Shown here one piece after another: positions 23,852 through 36,290 of a stretch of DNA of 64,000 nt (positions within the stretch are counted from its first letter, which is position 1; each line of letters begins with the position of its first letter). The notes below the pieces were generated by a model that searched no databases, was not told the DNA's origin, and saw nothing but the letters and a program-made list of their open reading frames with translations. Position numbers and translations under genes: made by a program. This DNA is from Camellia lanceoleosa (Eukaryota; Streptophyta; Magnoliopsida; Ericales; Theaceae), in NCBI GenBank assembly GCA_025200525.1, contig CM045762.1, positions 105,240,682 through 105,304,681 on the forward strand, in the 5' to 3' direction.

Positions 23852-26735
23852 GTAATTGCTAGTGTTGGCCTTGATAAAAAGTTATACACTTTTGACTCAG
23901 GGAGTAGGAAACTCACATCTTGCATTTCTTATGATGCACCTTTCTCTTCATTGGCATTCAGAGATGATGGCTGGATACTGGTTGCTAGAACAAGCAATGG
24001 GCGAGTGGTGTTCTATGATGTTCGTGGAAAACCACAACCTTTGGTTGAACTTCATGCATATGGCAATTCTGAGGTCAATTTCCTTTCTTCAATCTGTTGT
24101 TATTTAGATAGAGAGATCTAAGTTTAGAGTCCTATATATGCTTGGCATATACTTGCATGATATAGCTTATGAATGTGTGTGAGAAATTTCATTTTTCTTC
24201 AGGTAATATGTATTTTTCCATAAATTCTGGAGATCCAATGAGCTATTCATTCATTCAGAAGAGATAGAGTGTTTTTTAAATGAGCTCAACAATATCCAAT
24301 GTTAATGAGGTATTGAGAGGATGCTCTTTATAACTGCTATTCACATGTGTTGCCCTCAATTGATAGTGTTTTTAAAATGTGCTCAACAATATCTAATGTT
24401 AATGAGGTATTGAGAGGATGCTCTTTATAACTGCTATTTACACGTGTTACCCTCAATTTTTCAGTTGAGGTGATTCAATGGATGGGCCTCTTCTAGGATG
24501 ACTTTTGAATGAAGCTAACTAGCACCATCAATAGAGGTGATTCAATAGATGTGCCTCTTCTAGTAGTTGTTTTATGAGGGGGAAAACAAAAGAAAGAAGA
24601 GGAAATAGTTATTAATGTCGCAAAACACGCTCATTTCACGGGAAGTTATATAATGATGTTCGTCAATGGTCCATCCAAGATTGTTGCCTCTTAATTTTAG
24701 TTTAGATTGACATCACGGTCAACTGATTAACGAGTCTTACCATAAATTACACTTGTTATCCTCATGTTTACATTGACAACGCATTATGAATTTTCAGCGG
24801 GCCGTAAAATGTATGTTCTGGCAAAGTTCAAACATTACTTTTGGTTTGTATTTATAATAAAGGTCAATGAATCATGTATTAAGTTATCATTATGGTTATT
24901 AATGATTATGTATTATGATTTTCATCAGCCGTCACAAGCCTCTCACGGCAAAGATCGAAACCGCTTTTGGTAAATGAAAACAATCGCGACAGTGAGACTA
25001 CTCTTCCGGGAGGTGTCGTTGAAGATTCAATCCTTATGCCCGATCCACTCTTCCGTGACATCATCAAGCCTTTCAACTTCTATAATGACAAATGGTTCTC
25101 AAAACCCCGGGTCGCTCGTGCCCTTCAGAGAGTCATCTTCCATGTTAGCAACCAAGAGTGGATTTATGTTAAGCTCGCTTCATCCATCTACAAGGAAGAA
25201 ACACCACTTTTCGCACTTTGTGGATCGGTGGAAATTTGACGAGATTACATGCTCCTCGTAATTATAATTTCAAGGATGATATAGAAGTGTTTTCCCCACT
25301 TGTGGAAGTCCAACGTATTACATCGCTTGATAAACTTTGGGATCAAGATGAGGGTGCAAAAAAGATCATCTTCGAGTTGATAAGAAACCTTCTTTGCTCT
25401 TTCCTTCATCTAATAGGAGATTTCCTCTTCAGAGGAAGGAGGTGGCTGATCATCCAATTTTTGACCGAAACCTAGTTCAACTTCCAAACAGTTTACTTTT
25501 TGCCCTCTCTCTAATTCGCTTTCAATTTTATTGAATCACTTGTTTGTCAGCCTCGATATTTACTAATTTAGATTGAGAGCATTAATTATTCATCATTTAA
25601 ATAATTTCAGATATCTTTCCAATTTATCAAAAAAAAAGAAAAATTTCAGATACCTTTCCACTTGAGGATCAAAATTGACCTTTCACCATGATGCCCCTAA
25701 CATCATATTGAGATGGGAAGTGAACTGCTTGGCTACAAGTATTTCATTTTCTTTTTGTATTGTTTTGGTTTTCCTCCGTCCCTCGGCTATAAGTATTTCA
25801 TTTTCGCAACTAGCCGTGCAAGTATGAGTTACCTAACAAGTTCAAACTGATCTCGCAAATTTACGCAATGAGACAACTCCTCCAATCAAGAGTCTTCACC
25901 GATTTCCAGAGCATATCCCTTCGCCTATGTCCCTTTCTAGGGACAAAAGTACTACTTCAGGCCTAACCTTGATTCTCCGGTCAAGATTAAACCACCCTAA
26001 AAATTTACCACTTATCCGAAAGGATGAGTACTAATCGCCTTTAGTGATGGAACATCCTCTCGTGGGTTCACCAAAAACAAAGAAAACAGAGTCAAACGAG
26101 AGAAGAACTGTTGAATAGCTTGTTATCAAGGACGGACACATTATCTGCTACAGAACAAAGGACTCTTCCATATGTGAATGTAAGATCACCATTTGTTAAA
26201 TTTAGGTGTGAACTTGACTTACATCTTGTGAGCTTAAATTTAGGTTTATTCCTGGAACTGTGAGGTAGACTTACACTTTGTGATAATTCAACATCTTAAC
26301 CTTTCACCCAGATTTCTTAAAGCTAGTGTCATTTTTTGTTAAAATAGAATGGTCATTGACCTGTAGTATTGTAATAGGGAGGAGTTTCACAACCCCCGAG
26401 AACCCCATCTCAACCTCACACACAGCAGGGGTCCTCTTTTACACTTCAAAGCTTAACGCACTCTTGAAGAAACTCTTGGTTCCTTCCGTAAATCCATTCA
26501 TGAAGATTTGAGGAACCTCCATATTGATATTTTGAGGCAGTTTCATATGCAGGAGGTATATATATATATAATATTCAAGTTCATTCCTTTGCTTTTGTTG
26601 TTCTTTATCTAGCTTCCACTCACTGTATCACTCTCTGAGATGGAAATGTCCGTGTGATGAGCTCAATCTCGAAAATCAAGTTGAGATTATGAAAGAAGTT
26701 CACCACTTCAGAAAGAAACTCAAAGCCTTCGACAA
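23852..26735 (+). pseudogene. NEDD1: Captured NEDD1 (GCP-WD) gene, multi-exon, decayed
   Basis: Plant NEDD1 recruits gamma-tubulin complexes for microtubule nucleation. A WD40 exon at 23852-24073 (acceptor TGCAG, donor GAG|GT; 74 codons) reads [19 protein letters not shown] and later [17 protein letters not shown]. An exon at about 24929-25480 reads QRSKPLLVNENN, VEDSILMPDPL, then after a shift SVTSSSLS, and after another shift LHAPRNYNFKDDIEVFSPL. At 26085-26175 comes SQTREELLNSLLSR.DTLSATE. At about 26462-26553 comes LEETLGSFRKSIHEDLRNLH..ILRQFHMQE. At 26675-26730 comes LENQVEIMKEVHH. These blocks appear in the order recalled for NEDD1, ending with its C-terminal gamma-tubulin-binding helix. 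The N-terminal WD repeats are missing and frameshifts are frequent. Introns are retained, so capture was at the DNA level. Confidence 0.85.
24270..24463. repeat. 97-bp tandem duplication in a NEDD1 intron
   Basis: GCTCAACAATATC recurs at 24284 and 24381 with nearly identical sequence over a 97-bp period. The copies differ by a few transitions. It lies in the first retained intron of the captured gene. Confidence 0.85.
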
Positions 26736-27153
26736 TTACTTTAACCATTGGCAGAGACTTCACTTTTCAATTCAAATATGTCTCGATACATGTGTGAGCT
26801 CCTTTGAACCAAAGAATTTATTCACGAGTCTCCGGTATGCACTTGAATGATGAACAACAGTTATGCATTTATGCGCTTTGCTTACCCGTATGGCAAGTAT
26901 AAGCAACAAGCTTTCATGGTGACAAAGAGAACAACATTTGTTACGAGAATAATATTTTAAATATGCATTTGAATGAATTCATATATAATGACAAGTCCCA
27001 CTCAATTTTGCCATTTAACTATTGAGAGAATGGGTGTTCTTATTATTTTTTTTAATTTTATTATTTGATGAGGAATGTTGGATCAATTGGCGGCCCGCTT
27101 TCTCTCAATCTGAGCCCTAATTTCAATGTCATCTTGTGAATTAATTTGAGCAG

Positions 27154-27225
27154 GGTTTTTAATAACAATGAACTCAGTGGCAAGATTCCTTCAACGCTAG
27201 GACTATTGCAGACTTTGGAGATATT
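27154..27225 (+). pseudogene. Captured 72-bp leucine-rich-repeat exon (receptor-kinase-like)
   Basis: A 72-bp exon between GAGCAG and GTGAGT reads FNNNELSGKIPSTLGLLQTL plus EI. This is a complete plant extracellular LRR in the classical 24-codon exon format. IPSTLGLLQTLE resembles LRRs of the subfamily of receptor kinases that includes HPCA1-type proteins. Neighbouring sequence at 27060-27150 may be a further decayed part. No kinase part is present. Confidence 0.75.
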
Positions 27226-28077
27226 GTGAGTATCTCTATCACATACCCAATTAAAATCATAATAAGATGCTAGCTGTGAATACCCATTAAATTTTTTGAA
27301 TTGAGTATACAGTGTTGGCAATGGATTTTCCTGGATATGTACGAATGTATTTCTATTTACCCACTTGCTAGCTGCTTCATTTTTGCAATATTTTTAGCCA
27401 TTGATTCAGCTATTTCTTGAGATGCTCAAAGTTTGATAAATGGGTTATCTACCTTTTCTGGCATTCTTTAAGTTTTTTTATCAGTTTGTGATTCTTAGTA
27501 CCATTCTACTTGGTAGCTGCTAGAAATTGTTCTTATTCGTATTTTATTTTTTATTTCTTTAATTTTTTTTAAAGTCTATGTTCTTTATTGATCGTTTCAT
27601 GGCAAAAGCATTACAATGTATGTATGAGTCTATTTCCTGTTACCCTCTTGCTATCAGTTTCATTTTTGTAATATTTTTCAACCATAGATTTACTTATTTG
27701 TTTTTATTCCTTGAAAAGCTCAAATTTTGATAAATGAGATATCTATCTTTTTCTGGCATTATGAAAGATTAGTTTTAGTTGATGATTGTTGCATTGCTTT
27801 TCAATCAACATTCTACTTGGTTGAAATTGCCCATTTTTTTTTTTCCAGCATAAATGGACTTTTCATTTGTGGGGAATTTCGTACAGCATTCATCTGTGTA
27901 GTAGTTTCAATTTTGAAGGTAACCACTGCCAGATATTTGGGTTTATGTTTCTTTCTTCTTCTCAATAGTATTTTATTTTTATTTTTTTCAAGTAAATGAC
28001 ATTTCAAAACATATGTTACAATAAAGTCATTTGCCTCTCAGTATTAAGATTATTATTATTGTTCTGAAGAAGAAGTC

Positions 28078-28327
28078 ATGACTATTACTGAAACAAGTGG
28101 ATCTCCAACTAGGCTTCAGGTTTGTGGATCGAACTTTGTTAATTTCAATGGTTTACACTGCCAAGAGTTACATTTATTATAATTCAGAACATTGATTTGT
28201 GTTCTTATTTATGATATTTCAGGGGAAGTATGGTGCAATGGTAGTATGTTGGATTCTAGGACTTGGGTCTCGTCTCTTGGAACAAAGATGTTGACAATAG
28301 GAGATTACTACTATAACTCGCTGTTCG
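28078..28327 (+). pseudogene. Captured first two exons of an equilibrative nucleoside transporter (ENT)
   Basis: Exon 1 (28078-28119) reads MTITETSGSPTRLQ and is followed by GT. Exon 2 starts at 28223 after TTTCAG and reads GKYGAMVVCWILGLGS. After a small deletion it continues VSWN, and after one extra A it continues MLTIGDYYYNSLF. This is the start of the first membrane helix of plant ENT nucleoside transporters as I recall it. The remaining ten helices are absent and two frameshifts break the exon, so no transporter could be made. Confidence 0.75.
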
Positions 28328-28379
28328 TAAGTAGCCCCTTGTTAATATCCAAATTTCCACCCTTTTTCCATTATTAAAC

Positions 28380-29560
28380 ATCACTTTTATGATTGCTAAT
28401 TACAAAGTTACCTAGTCTGATCTTTTTGTTTCTTCAAATCCTCTCTTGAGATCCTATGTTAATTTACTATTTGAGCTGATTAGGAGCAAGGTTTTAAAGG
28501 ATTTTCTAAATTGACTTCGTTTAAGATTAAATTTCTCATCTCCCTTTTTAGAAGAAAATGCCTACTAGTAAGAATTGTGGGTTCATTCTTAGTAAAGTTT
28601 GGATTCATCAACTGTATGCGATAAAGTTGATTGATTGGAGTCTGTAACAATTGTACATATCTATTGCCATATATCTTTTTAGTAAAGTTTTCAGGTTATT
28701 TACAATTTAATTCTTTTGATTTGTAGTTCTTGAAGAATTCTTCCACGTAAGACTTGAATTCTATGAGAAGAGAAAGGCAAGTTGTCTAATGTTGTTGTGT
28801 TTATCTTTTCTTTCCATTTTGAGCCCTTTCATTTCATTGGTTTTCAAACAAAAGTCCGCTTCTCATTATAATCATCTTACTTCATTTTATTTTACAAAGA
28901 CTTCACTCCTGTCATTATCTGTCACAAGGAGGTTATTCAGTGGATGACTTTATGGAATGCATTCAAGGATGAATTTGAGAATGAAAAGAACATGCTTGGT
29001 GGTTTTTAGGACGATCAAGCCCAAGGCTGATGCTTGGTGAAAAAAACATGCTTGGTGAAAAGAACATGCTTGTTGTAGTGAAGTTTGTTGAGGTTTTATT
29101 ATCTTTGTTCGGTAGTGCTGTTTCATAGTGACATAATTTTTCTTTGTTCCCAAAAACATTTGAAGTGGCTAAAACAATATCGATGGGGCCATCATTGAAA
29201 AGTGGATCAAAAGTTGGGAACAGTGGATCAAAAGTTCACGAACCAGACAAGCACCCTCCCCAACATATTTCTGAACAAGTTCACGAAGCTAAATTGTACA
29301 AGACTACTTGGCAGTATAAGCATTTTTTAGAGGATTAAATATTTTTGGATGGATGTGTATGGATAACAAATATTAGTAGTTTTATTTGTTAATAGCTGCG
29401 CATGGATAACAAATAGTTATGTTTCAAATTGTTATGCTAGATGGATGTGACTTGTGAATGAAAACTTAGAATAGTTGTATTGTGTCGAATGTTAATGAAT
29501 TAGGTATTGTGTCGAATTTTAATGATTTAGTTAATTTGAATGATGCTTTAAAATTATAGG
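28380..29560. other. Unassigned interior of CACTA 1
   Basis: No recognised gene. A 64-codon frame at 29144-29338 begins after the word TTTCTTTGTTCCC and is Lys/Ser/His-rich. A short direct repeat (GCTTGGTGAAAA with AACATG) lies at 29033-29068. It could include further captured fragments or decayed transposase sequence. Confidence 0.4.
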
Positions 29561-29609
29561 TTTATTATGGATTGAATGAATTATTAGAAATTACAGGTGT
29601 ATTGTTTTC

Positions 29610-30180
29610 TTGCTTTGGTGACCAATTTATTAGTCGCGACATCCAAAATAATTTTTTTTTGCAAAAAATGACAATTGCCGACCAAGAATTTTGGTCGCAA
29701 AAAATACATCTATTGCCAACCAAAACAGTTTTTGGTCGTGGAAACTCACTTTTGCCGGCCAAAAGTTTTGGTCGCGAAAAGTAACAAATGGCGACCAAAT
29801 TTTTTGGTAGTGGAATGTCACAATTGGTGACCAAACTTTTTAGTCGTTGAATGTGATAATTGGCGACCAAACTTCTTGATCGCGAAATGTGTCAATTGGC
29901 GAGTAAGATATTTGGTTGGGAAAATATCACTTTTCGCGACCAAAGTGTTTTAGCGACAAAATGAATTAGTCGCGGTAATTAAATATTTAGCGACCAAAAA
30001 TTTAGTCGGCAAATCCAACTTTTGCCGACCAACCAAAATTTTGGTCGCGAATTACTTTTGCCGACCCTCAATTGGCGACCAAAATAGCGACCAAAAAAAT
30101 TGGTCGCGGATAACTTTTGCCGATCAAAAATAGACTTTTAACGATTAATTTTTTTGTTGCCAAAAATGTTAATTCTTGTA
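29610..30180. repeat. Right subterminal repeat block of CACTA 1
   Basis: Some fifteen alternating copies of GGCGACCAA / TTGGTCGCG are spaced about 20-40 bp apart, mirroring the left end. The block reaches to within 30 bp of the right terminus. Confidence 0.9.
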
Positions 30181-32383
30181 GTGCTAATAAAATTCAATAA
30201 ATAAACAATTTTTTTATGCATGCAACTTGGAAGTATAAATAATCAATCATTCACTACAACATATAAGACTTTTGGCGACCAATTATTTTGGTCCCTAAAA
30301 CTATTATTTTGGTCTCTAAATAGCTTTTGTGACAAAATTAATTCTGTCACTAAAACAGTCACTAAAAGTGTGTCTAGGAAAGTCTTTAGCGACAAATTTT
30401 TGAAAATGTCACTAAAAATGACAATTAGTGACCAATTTTATATTGTCACAAAATGTTTAATTTTACAAGACTAAACATTTAGTCGCTAATACTTCGTCAT
30501 AAAATGTAATAATTTGGTCGCAAAAAACAAAATAATGACATTTTTAACGACAATGATATTTGGTCGCTAAAAGACATATAACTTTCTCTACAACATATTT
30601 TCGTCGCTAAAAATCAAAATTAAAATTTTGTAATCATTTAATCTCATAGCTTAAAATGCACAAAATTAAATGTCATCCAATCATATTTAAAAAAAAAAAT
30701 TGACATTCACATATCAAACACACTCTATTCCTAAACCATAATGGGTATATAGAAAGTAAAATTTTAGAAAAATTAAAACTGAAAGTTTCCAAATTCAAAT
30801 CAAAGTAGTAACAATTTAAATGAAGAATAGCAATAGTTTCTTCAAAGAGAATCTCTAAAAAAACATTTTCTCAACATCAATATCAGGCTTTCTATCGCAT
30901 GACCTTGGCACAAGAGGCTTCAAGTCAGACTTAGGTGTGACACCCTTTGGACATCCTTGCAATCCAAAATTCAAAAACAAAAATCAAATAATAAGAATCA
31001 ACACAACATAACCTCATTAAATAATCAATAGTCATTCATAATTAAATAAGTTACAAATAATGAAAAAACACGTTATCTCGCAGTACTCGAAAGTTAGTCT
31101 TACCTTTTGTAAAGAATCTAAAATCTTATTAACTTCAAGCACTTGACATTCTAGAATTCTGCAGCTTGCGGATCAAATCTCCAACTTATCCTCGGCACTT
31201 GATCGATCACAACCTTATGAGTTTCACTTGAACAAGCAAAATAGCTACATTGTGAGAAATAGAAACAACAAAACTTCTCCAAAATAGATTTACCAAGTTA
31301 CATCATAACGTAAATTGTTTATGAGCGATTAATGAAAACTCACTAAAAATAAAAAAAAATTACACCTATTGAAAGATCATGTGTACATACAAAACAAAAC
31401 CAAAAAAAAAAACGATGATTGAAATCATATATACATGTACCCACCCACATGTCAACTATCACCTCATCTTTATCATTCCATTTTCAAAACAAGTAAATTG
31501 CATGGGGATAGATAACAAACAACTCTACACACCTTCATGCTATTTACGATGCCAACTCTCTTCAATGGCTAAGTTAGGAATTGAGCCCCGTAATAGCTTG
31601 TTGGGCTTCAAGTGACCTTTCGATGTCAAGACTCAAACTCCTAGCCGATAATTGAATATGAGACGACAGCGGAAGCTAAGATCCATTAATACTCATATTA
31701 GGTGCATGAGTGGGTGAAATGATCTATTCGCGAAGCAACCACGCAATTTTTCATGGAATGTATTGTTAAGATGCATCCGTAATTCCTTAGCGTTCTTCAC
31801 AACCAAATCATAGTTGATGGAAGCCAACCGAGACAAGTTCGAGTACAAAGGAACATATTACAAAATTAGATTTCAACATAATGAGCTAACAATGGACATT
31901 TTTGGGCATAACCGGAGATAAAACGATTATACTTCGAAGGTAAAACCCAATTTTCAAGGATTACTCATTTATTCAAACCACCATCAGTTTCCATCACTAA
32001 ATTGAATAGAATGATGTGAACAGAGTGAAAGAATTTCAATTCCATGTGGTGATTAATTGTTTCCCAATCCAAACAGCAAATATCTAGGCGTAGAAAGTCT
32101 CACCTTAAACGAGAAATTACTAAATGAGTACTGCACAATAAGGGTTGGAGCATTGAATTCAGCCAAATGTCCGTGATTCATCCCCCATTTTCAAGACCCA
32201 TAATGGTTCACATGGTAATTAGAAATATCAACTGGTACAAATCATATTATTATGCTTTTTTTCAAGTCACATTAAGCCATGTGGCTCATATCCATATGTA
32301 TCCATTTGTAATTAGAGCAATCAAATCTGGATTTCTGGTCTGCAATGGTAGATACTTATTGTCATATAAAAAAGAATACATAC

Positions 32384-32545
32384 ATCTTCATCTTGTGTGT
32401 AGCATGAACCATCGCAAGAAATACTACATGTTTCAATCATGTCATCAAAGTCACCGCCACCACCAACATTTTCATCTTCGGGTTCCAAACGCGTGCTCAT
32501 AAAATAACTAGTGTCAAGTGCTTCAAATGAAGGTATAAACATGGC
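32384..32545 (-). pseudogene. Captured exon of unknown gene inside CACTA 2 (54 codons)
   Basis: A minus-strand exon begins after TGCAG at 32545, ends before GTATGT at 32384, is phase 0 at both ends and has no stop. It reads AMFIPSFEALDTSYFMS, then TRLEPEDENVGGGGDFDDM, then an odd cysteine-rich tail (CSISCDGSCYTQDED). The splice sites, exact codon multiple and acidic, non-repetitive composition argue for a real host exon. I do not recognise the parent gene. No adjoining exon is obvious, although a minus-strand GAGAG|GTAAAA donor near 32783 could end another. Confidence 0.5.
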
Positions 32546-34891
32546 CTGCACATTGGTGAGTTTGCAAATTCATTAACAATTGATTGCTTCGTTAAAAACA
32601 AAAAGAAGAAGAAGAAGATTCAAACAAATGACCTTCTACCTTGCAAGTGTGTCCCAGCTTGATATCCTTAAAGGAAAAATGTTGCTTTACGCAAAAATTA
32701 ACTTACAGCCTTGCTTAGTTTCTATTGCCATCAACACTTGCAAATAAGCCTCGATTAAATGTAGAAAAATGTTTTTACCTCTCTCGCCCTCGTTGCACCT
32801 AATCTTTGAACTAGATTTTCTATCAAATCAAATAAAGAAGAAAAAAATATGTAGTTGCTAAATACATCTTTCTTGGAACTTTCTCAAGTACAAAAGGACC
32901 CAAATGACTAGTACATCAATAACAGCCCATATAGTCATGATATTAGTACTTATGGATCCTTAATTCTATGTTGTCAAGCAATGAACAACAAACATGCATA
33001 AAAGTTAGACAAAGTAAAATGGAAACACATTTGTGATGCACAAGTAGTGAAAGAAATCATAGTTCTATATCTTTACAAATTCTTAAGAACCTTGCACATT
33101 GCTTTAGCCGAAATAGTGGCGATATACCAACCAAGAACATTAAAATGATCAAAATATGTTAAATTAAAATGGTGGTGACAAAATCATGGCACAATATCAA
33201 CGTAAAAAAGACAGACAAGAGAGGTGAAGGTCAAGAAGATATTATTATTACTACTAAATGTTTTGAAATTACCTCCAAGATCAACTAGTTGGTATGGCAT
33301 CTAGTTTCTCTTTCATTCCTTCTAACAAAGATAGAAATTGAACTCCTAAAACCACCCTCCCTTACAAATGCCAAGTCAAGAATTTACTAGTGTGGTACAA
33401 TAGCTTTACACAAAATGCACCGATGCGTAACTTGGAACAATACAGAATCGCAGATTAGTATAAAAGTGAGTTTAATTTTAATTGCTTTCATATCATTATT
33501 GACGCAAGGAAGCGTGTATGGAATGAATACAAACAACAAAACAACAATGAATAATTTTGGAGACGATATATGGGGTACATTGATTAAAGTAATCGATAGT
33601 AACTACAAATTATCGAGCTACCAAAGAATAAACATAAACAGTTGACCACAATGTCTGCCTACTACCATCCAAAGTACATGAGCTAATAAACAAAAGACAA
33701 GCAAAGATGACAAACTCAACATATTAGAACATTAATTCCACAATATTTGGTATATGGAAGTTACTATAGAAATAAGAAGATAATTGCAAGGGAATATTAG
33801 TGTAGATACATGGGCCCGCTTGCCTAGGTGGCTAAGCCACATCATCTCAACACCATCACCATGTCATCTCCACATGACTTGGCCTCATGTGTCAACCTTG
33901 TGAGGTGACAACTAGACCAATGATATCTCGCCATGTGTTTGTTCTCCGTCAATGATAGAGATAAACTCTTTTATGTTTGTGATGTGCGTGCGTTGGACCC
34001 TCAACACTTATATTGAATATGTGTCTCATGGAAATTAAATCAGATTTGACTCAATCCATAACCCATAGAGCATCCACACGGGTTATTTATTTGACAGCCC
34101 ATGTATTTGAATGAAGGGATCTTATCATCAAGATAAGGTTGTTGTAGATAGCTACACCACATCCCTTATCCATAGGAGACTATCTCAATATACAGATAGA
34201 GCATACATTGTATCCACCAATGATGAAAAAAAAAAACTAAAGAAAATTCCATTGTTCCTCTTCCTCTTCAATCTCTATAAGGTGCACCTCAAGCAAGCCA
34301 ACTTGAGCAACTCAAGTTATAACTCTCACTATAGTATAATAAGTGTAACACCAACAATTAAAGCAACAATGTGATTCATATCTAGGGAACTCACTCATTA
34401 TTTTCATAGTACCATCATTAGGCATATTGTCAAACACATGGTGAGCAAAATATAAAATTGTAGTAGTCCAATCAAACACCAACAAGATAGAAAACCATCA
34501 AGAAAAAAGAAAGTAACAAATATACATATTATGAAGCTTCTGATATCAATCAATCCATGAATGGGAAGTAAAAAAAAAAAAAATCATTCATCAAATCCAT
34601 CAGGTCAAAAATTATAGAAAAATTCATATATAGAAACTCGAACAACAATCACAAAACACAAAAAGATATTAAAAAAAATTACAGAAATTAAGATCAGAAA
34701 CTTCATATATAAAACTTTGATACAGAGTTTAGAAATCAGAGTTTACTTGGTCCCTATATATTTAGAAATCAGAGTTTCAAAGTTTTAAACTTCATATATA
34801 TCAATAATTTTAACAGTCTAAAGAGTACTGACCTAGGGTTTTCGATACTAGGTGAGAGAGAACTCGGAAGAGAAGTAAATCGACAACCGAG

Positions 34892-34979
34892 ATTCTTCTT
34901 CAATGAATCGATGATGAAATCTTCCATTGATTGAAGTCTTCTTCAATGAATCGATGATGAAATCTTCCATTGATTGAAG
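34892..34979. repeat. Perfect 43-44-bp tandem duplication in CACTA 2
   Basis: TCTTCTTCAATGAATCGATG followed by ATGAAATCTTCCATTGATTG occurs twice in direct succession without a mismatch. This implies a recent slippage or duplication event. A (GA)n run follows at 35059-35090, and on the minus strand the region looks like a CT-rich 5' leader. Confidence 0.85.
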
Positions 34980-35060
34980 ATTGTGATGTAGAAAATGATG
35001 AAGAGAAAGAAAAAGAGATGATCGGATCAATATTGTAAATCATATATATGTGTATATGTG

Positions 35061-35091
<31 letters not shown>

Positions 35092-35529
35092 GCACCAAAA
35101 TTTGAAGAAGGTTGAGCAAATCTACCATGGATGCTTCCAATCTGCATTGGAGCTCTAGGGAGAGAGCAAACTCGTTGAAGAGAGAATGAGAGTTGCAACT
35201 TTTTGATTGCTAGCAAACCAAGTTAGGGCTGAAGTGAGGTCCCGATTTTTTAATGGTTAAAATGATTAAAATATTTGGTCCTAAAATGTTTTTAATTGAT
35301 AATGACAAAAATATTTAGTCCCTAAAAAAGTTAATAGTGTATTAGTAACCAAATTTATTAGTCTTAAAAAGTTATGTAAATATTAAGTGAGAATATTAAT
35401 AGTCATTTTTACAATCATATAGATAAATTATCATATATTTAAATTTGTTCCTAAAAAATTATTTTTAGCGACTAAATTCAATTAGTCCTTAAATATTAGT
35501 CCCTAAAAGACTAATTTCTTGTAGTGATT

Positions 35530-35956
35530 CGTGATGTTCATAATATCCAGTTCATTAATTTCAAATTCTACAACAAAAATGATAGATTTGGCTTCTTGCA
35601 TTCAATGTGATCAACACTAGTCATTTCACTTGTCTTCTACTGTTGTCGAATATTCATTTCTCGATAACTTCTAACATTTTGGATGTTTATTTTTACGTAA
35701 AAGGAAATGATATAAAATCTATTTTTCAAATTCATTTTTTAGATTCAATAATGTGTCAATAAAATAATTTGTTGATAATTAAATATTTTTTAAATTATCA
35801 ACTAATTATCTTCTTAATATATAGTTGAATCCAGAAAGTAAGCCTAACTTTTGACTTTGAATAGTAATGCTCTTTTGATATAATTATACCAATCTCTTAT
35901 TTAGTAAAATTTAAAATGACTGAAACTAATACAGGTGGTGTGTTGATAAATAAAGT
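35530..35956. other. AT-rich spacer right of CACTA 2
   Basis: No gene or paired repeat seen. Confidence 0.5.
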
Positions 35957-36290
35957 CTGAAAAAATTACACTAACCTCCCTTGAGCTTTTGAGAAAATGC
36001 AGTAAGCCTAATAAGTTTATCATAATTACATAGGGCTCCCTTAATATTTTAATTCACACTTAACTCTATTTTCATCCGTAATTTATAATTCGTATGAATG
36101 AAAAATGATATTATTAATTTCTTTTACATTGAAATGAATATTATACTTAGTTTATCTTTATGTCTTTTTACAATACCTACTGTTTCAGTCTTTTTTAGTC
36201 TCACTGCAAAAGTGGTCATGTAATTATATTAAAATTGTGAAAATTATTGTATTTCCTTCATACTTCAAGGGAAATCAATGTAATTTATCT
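35957..36290. mobile_element. Short Mutator-like MITE (about 334 bp)
   Basis: The left end TGAAAAAATTACACTAACCT and the right end read inward (AGATAAATTACATTGATTTC) form imperfect terminal inverted repeats. They have the wording typical of plant MULE termini. ATAAAGT flanks both sides (35950-35956 and 36291-36297), a 7-bp match within what should be a 9-bp TSD. Confidence 0.5.

Larger units (their letters stand above)
22744..30183 (+). mobile_element. CACTA transposon 1 carrying captured host-gene fragments (7,440 bp)
   Basis: Terminal inverted repeats CACTACAAGAATT (22744) and AATTCTTGTAGTG (30183) are perfect over 13 bp. The 3-bp TSD CTA is present at 22741-22743 and 30184-30186. Both ends carry dense subterminal repeats of the TTTGGCGACCAAA / TTTGGTCGC type, in both orientations, as expected for CACTA transposase binding. 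I find no TNP1- or TNP2-like frame. The interior holds spliced fragments of at least three unrelated host genes (NEDD1, an LRR protein and a nucleoside transporter), all in the plus orientation. Confidence 0.95.
30252..35526. mobile_element. CACTA transposon 2 (5,275 bp)
   Basis: The left end is CACTACAACATATAAGAC at 30252. The right end, read inward, is CACTACAAGAAATTAGTC at 35526. The TSD ATT flanks both ends (30249-30251 and 35527-35529). Subterminal GGCGACCAA, TTTAGCGAC and TTAGTCCCTAAA words fill 30270-30610 and 35255-35520. The element begins only 65 bp after the TSD of CACTA 1. Most of the interior is AT-rich with no recognised transposase. A minus-strand reading frame at 31690-31856 without stops (containing SRLASINYDLVVKNAKELR) may be another fragment, which I cannot name. 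Confidence 0.9.

Noticed and set aside
34848..35030. 60-codon minus-strand frame with an internal repeat
   Set aside because: The open frame results from the 43-44-bp tandem duplication. No similarity recognised and no splice context.
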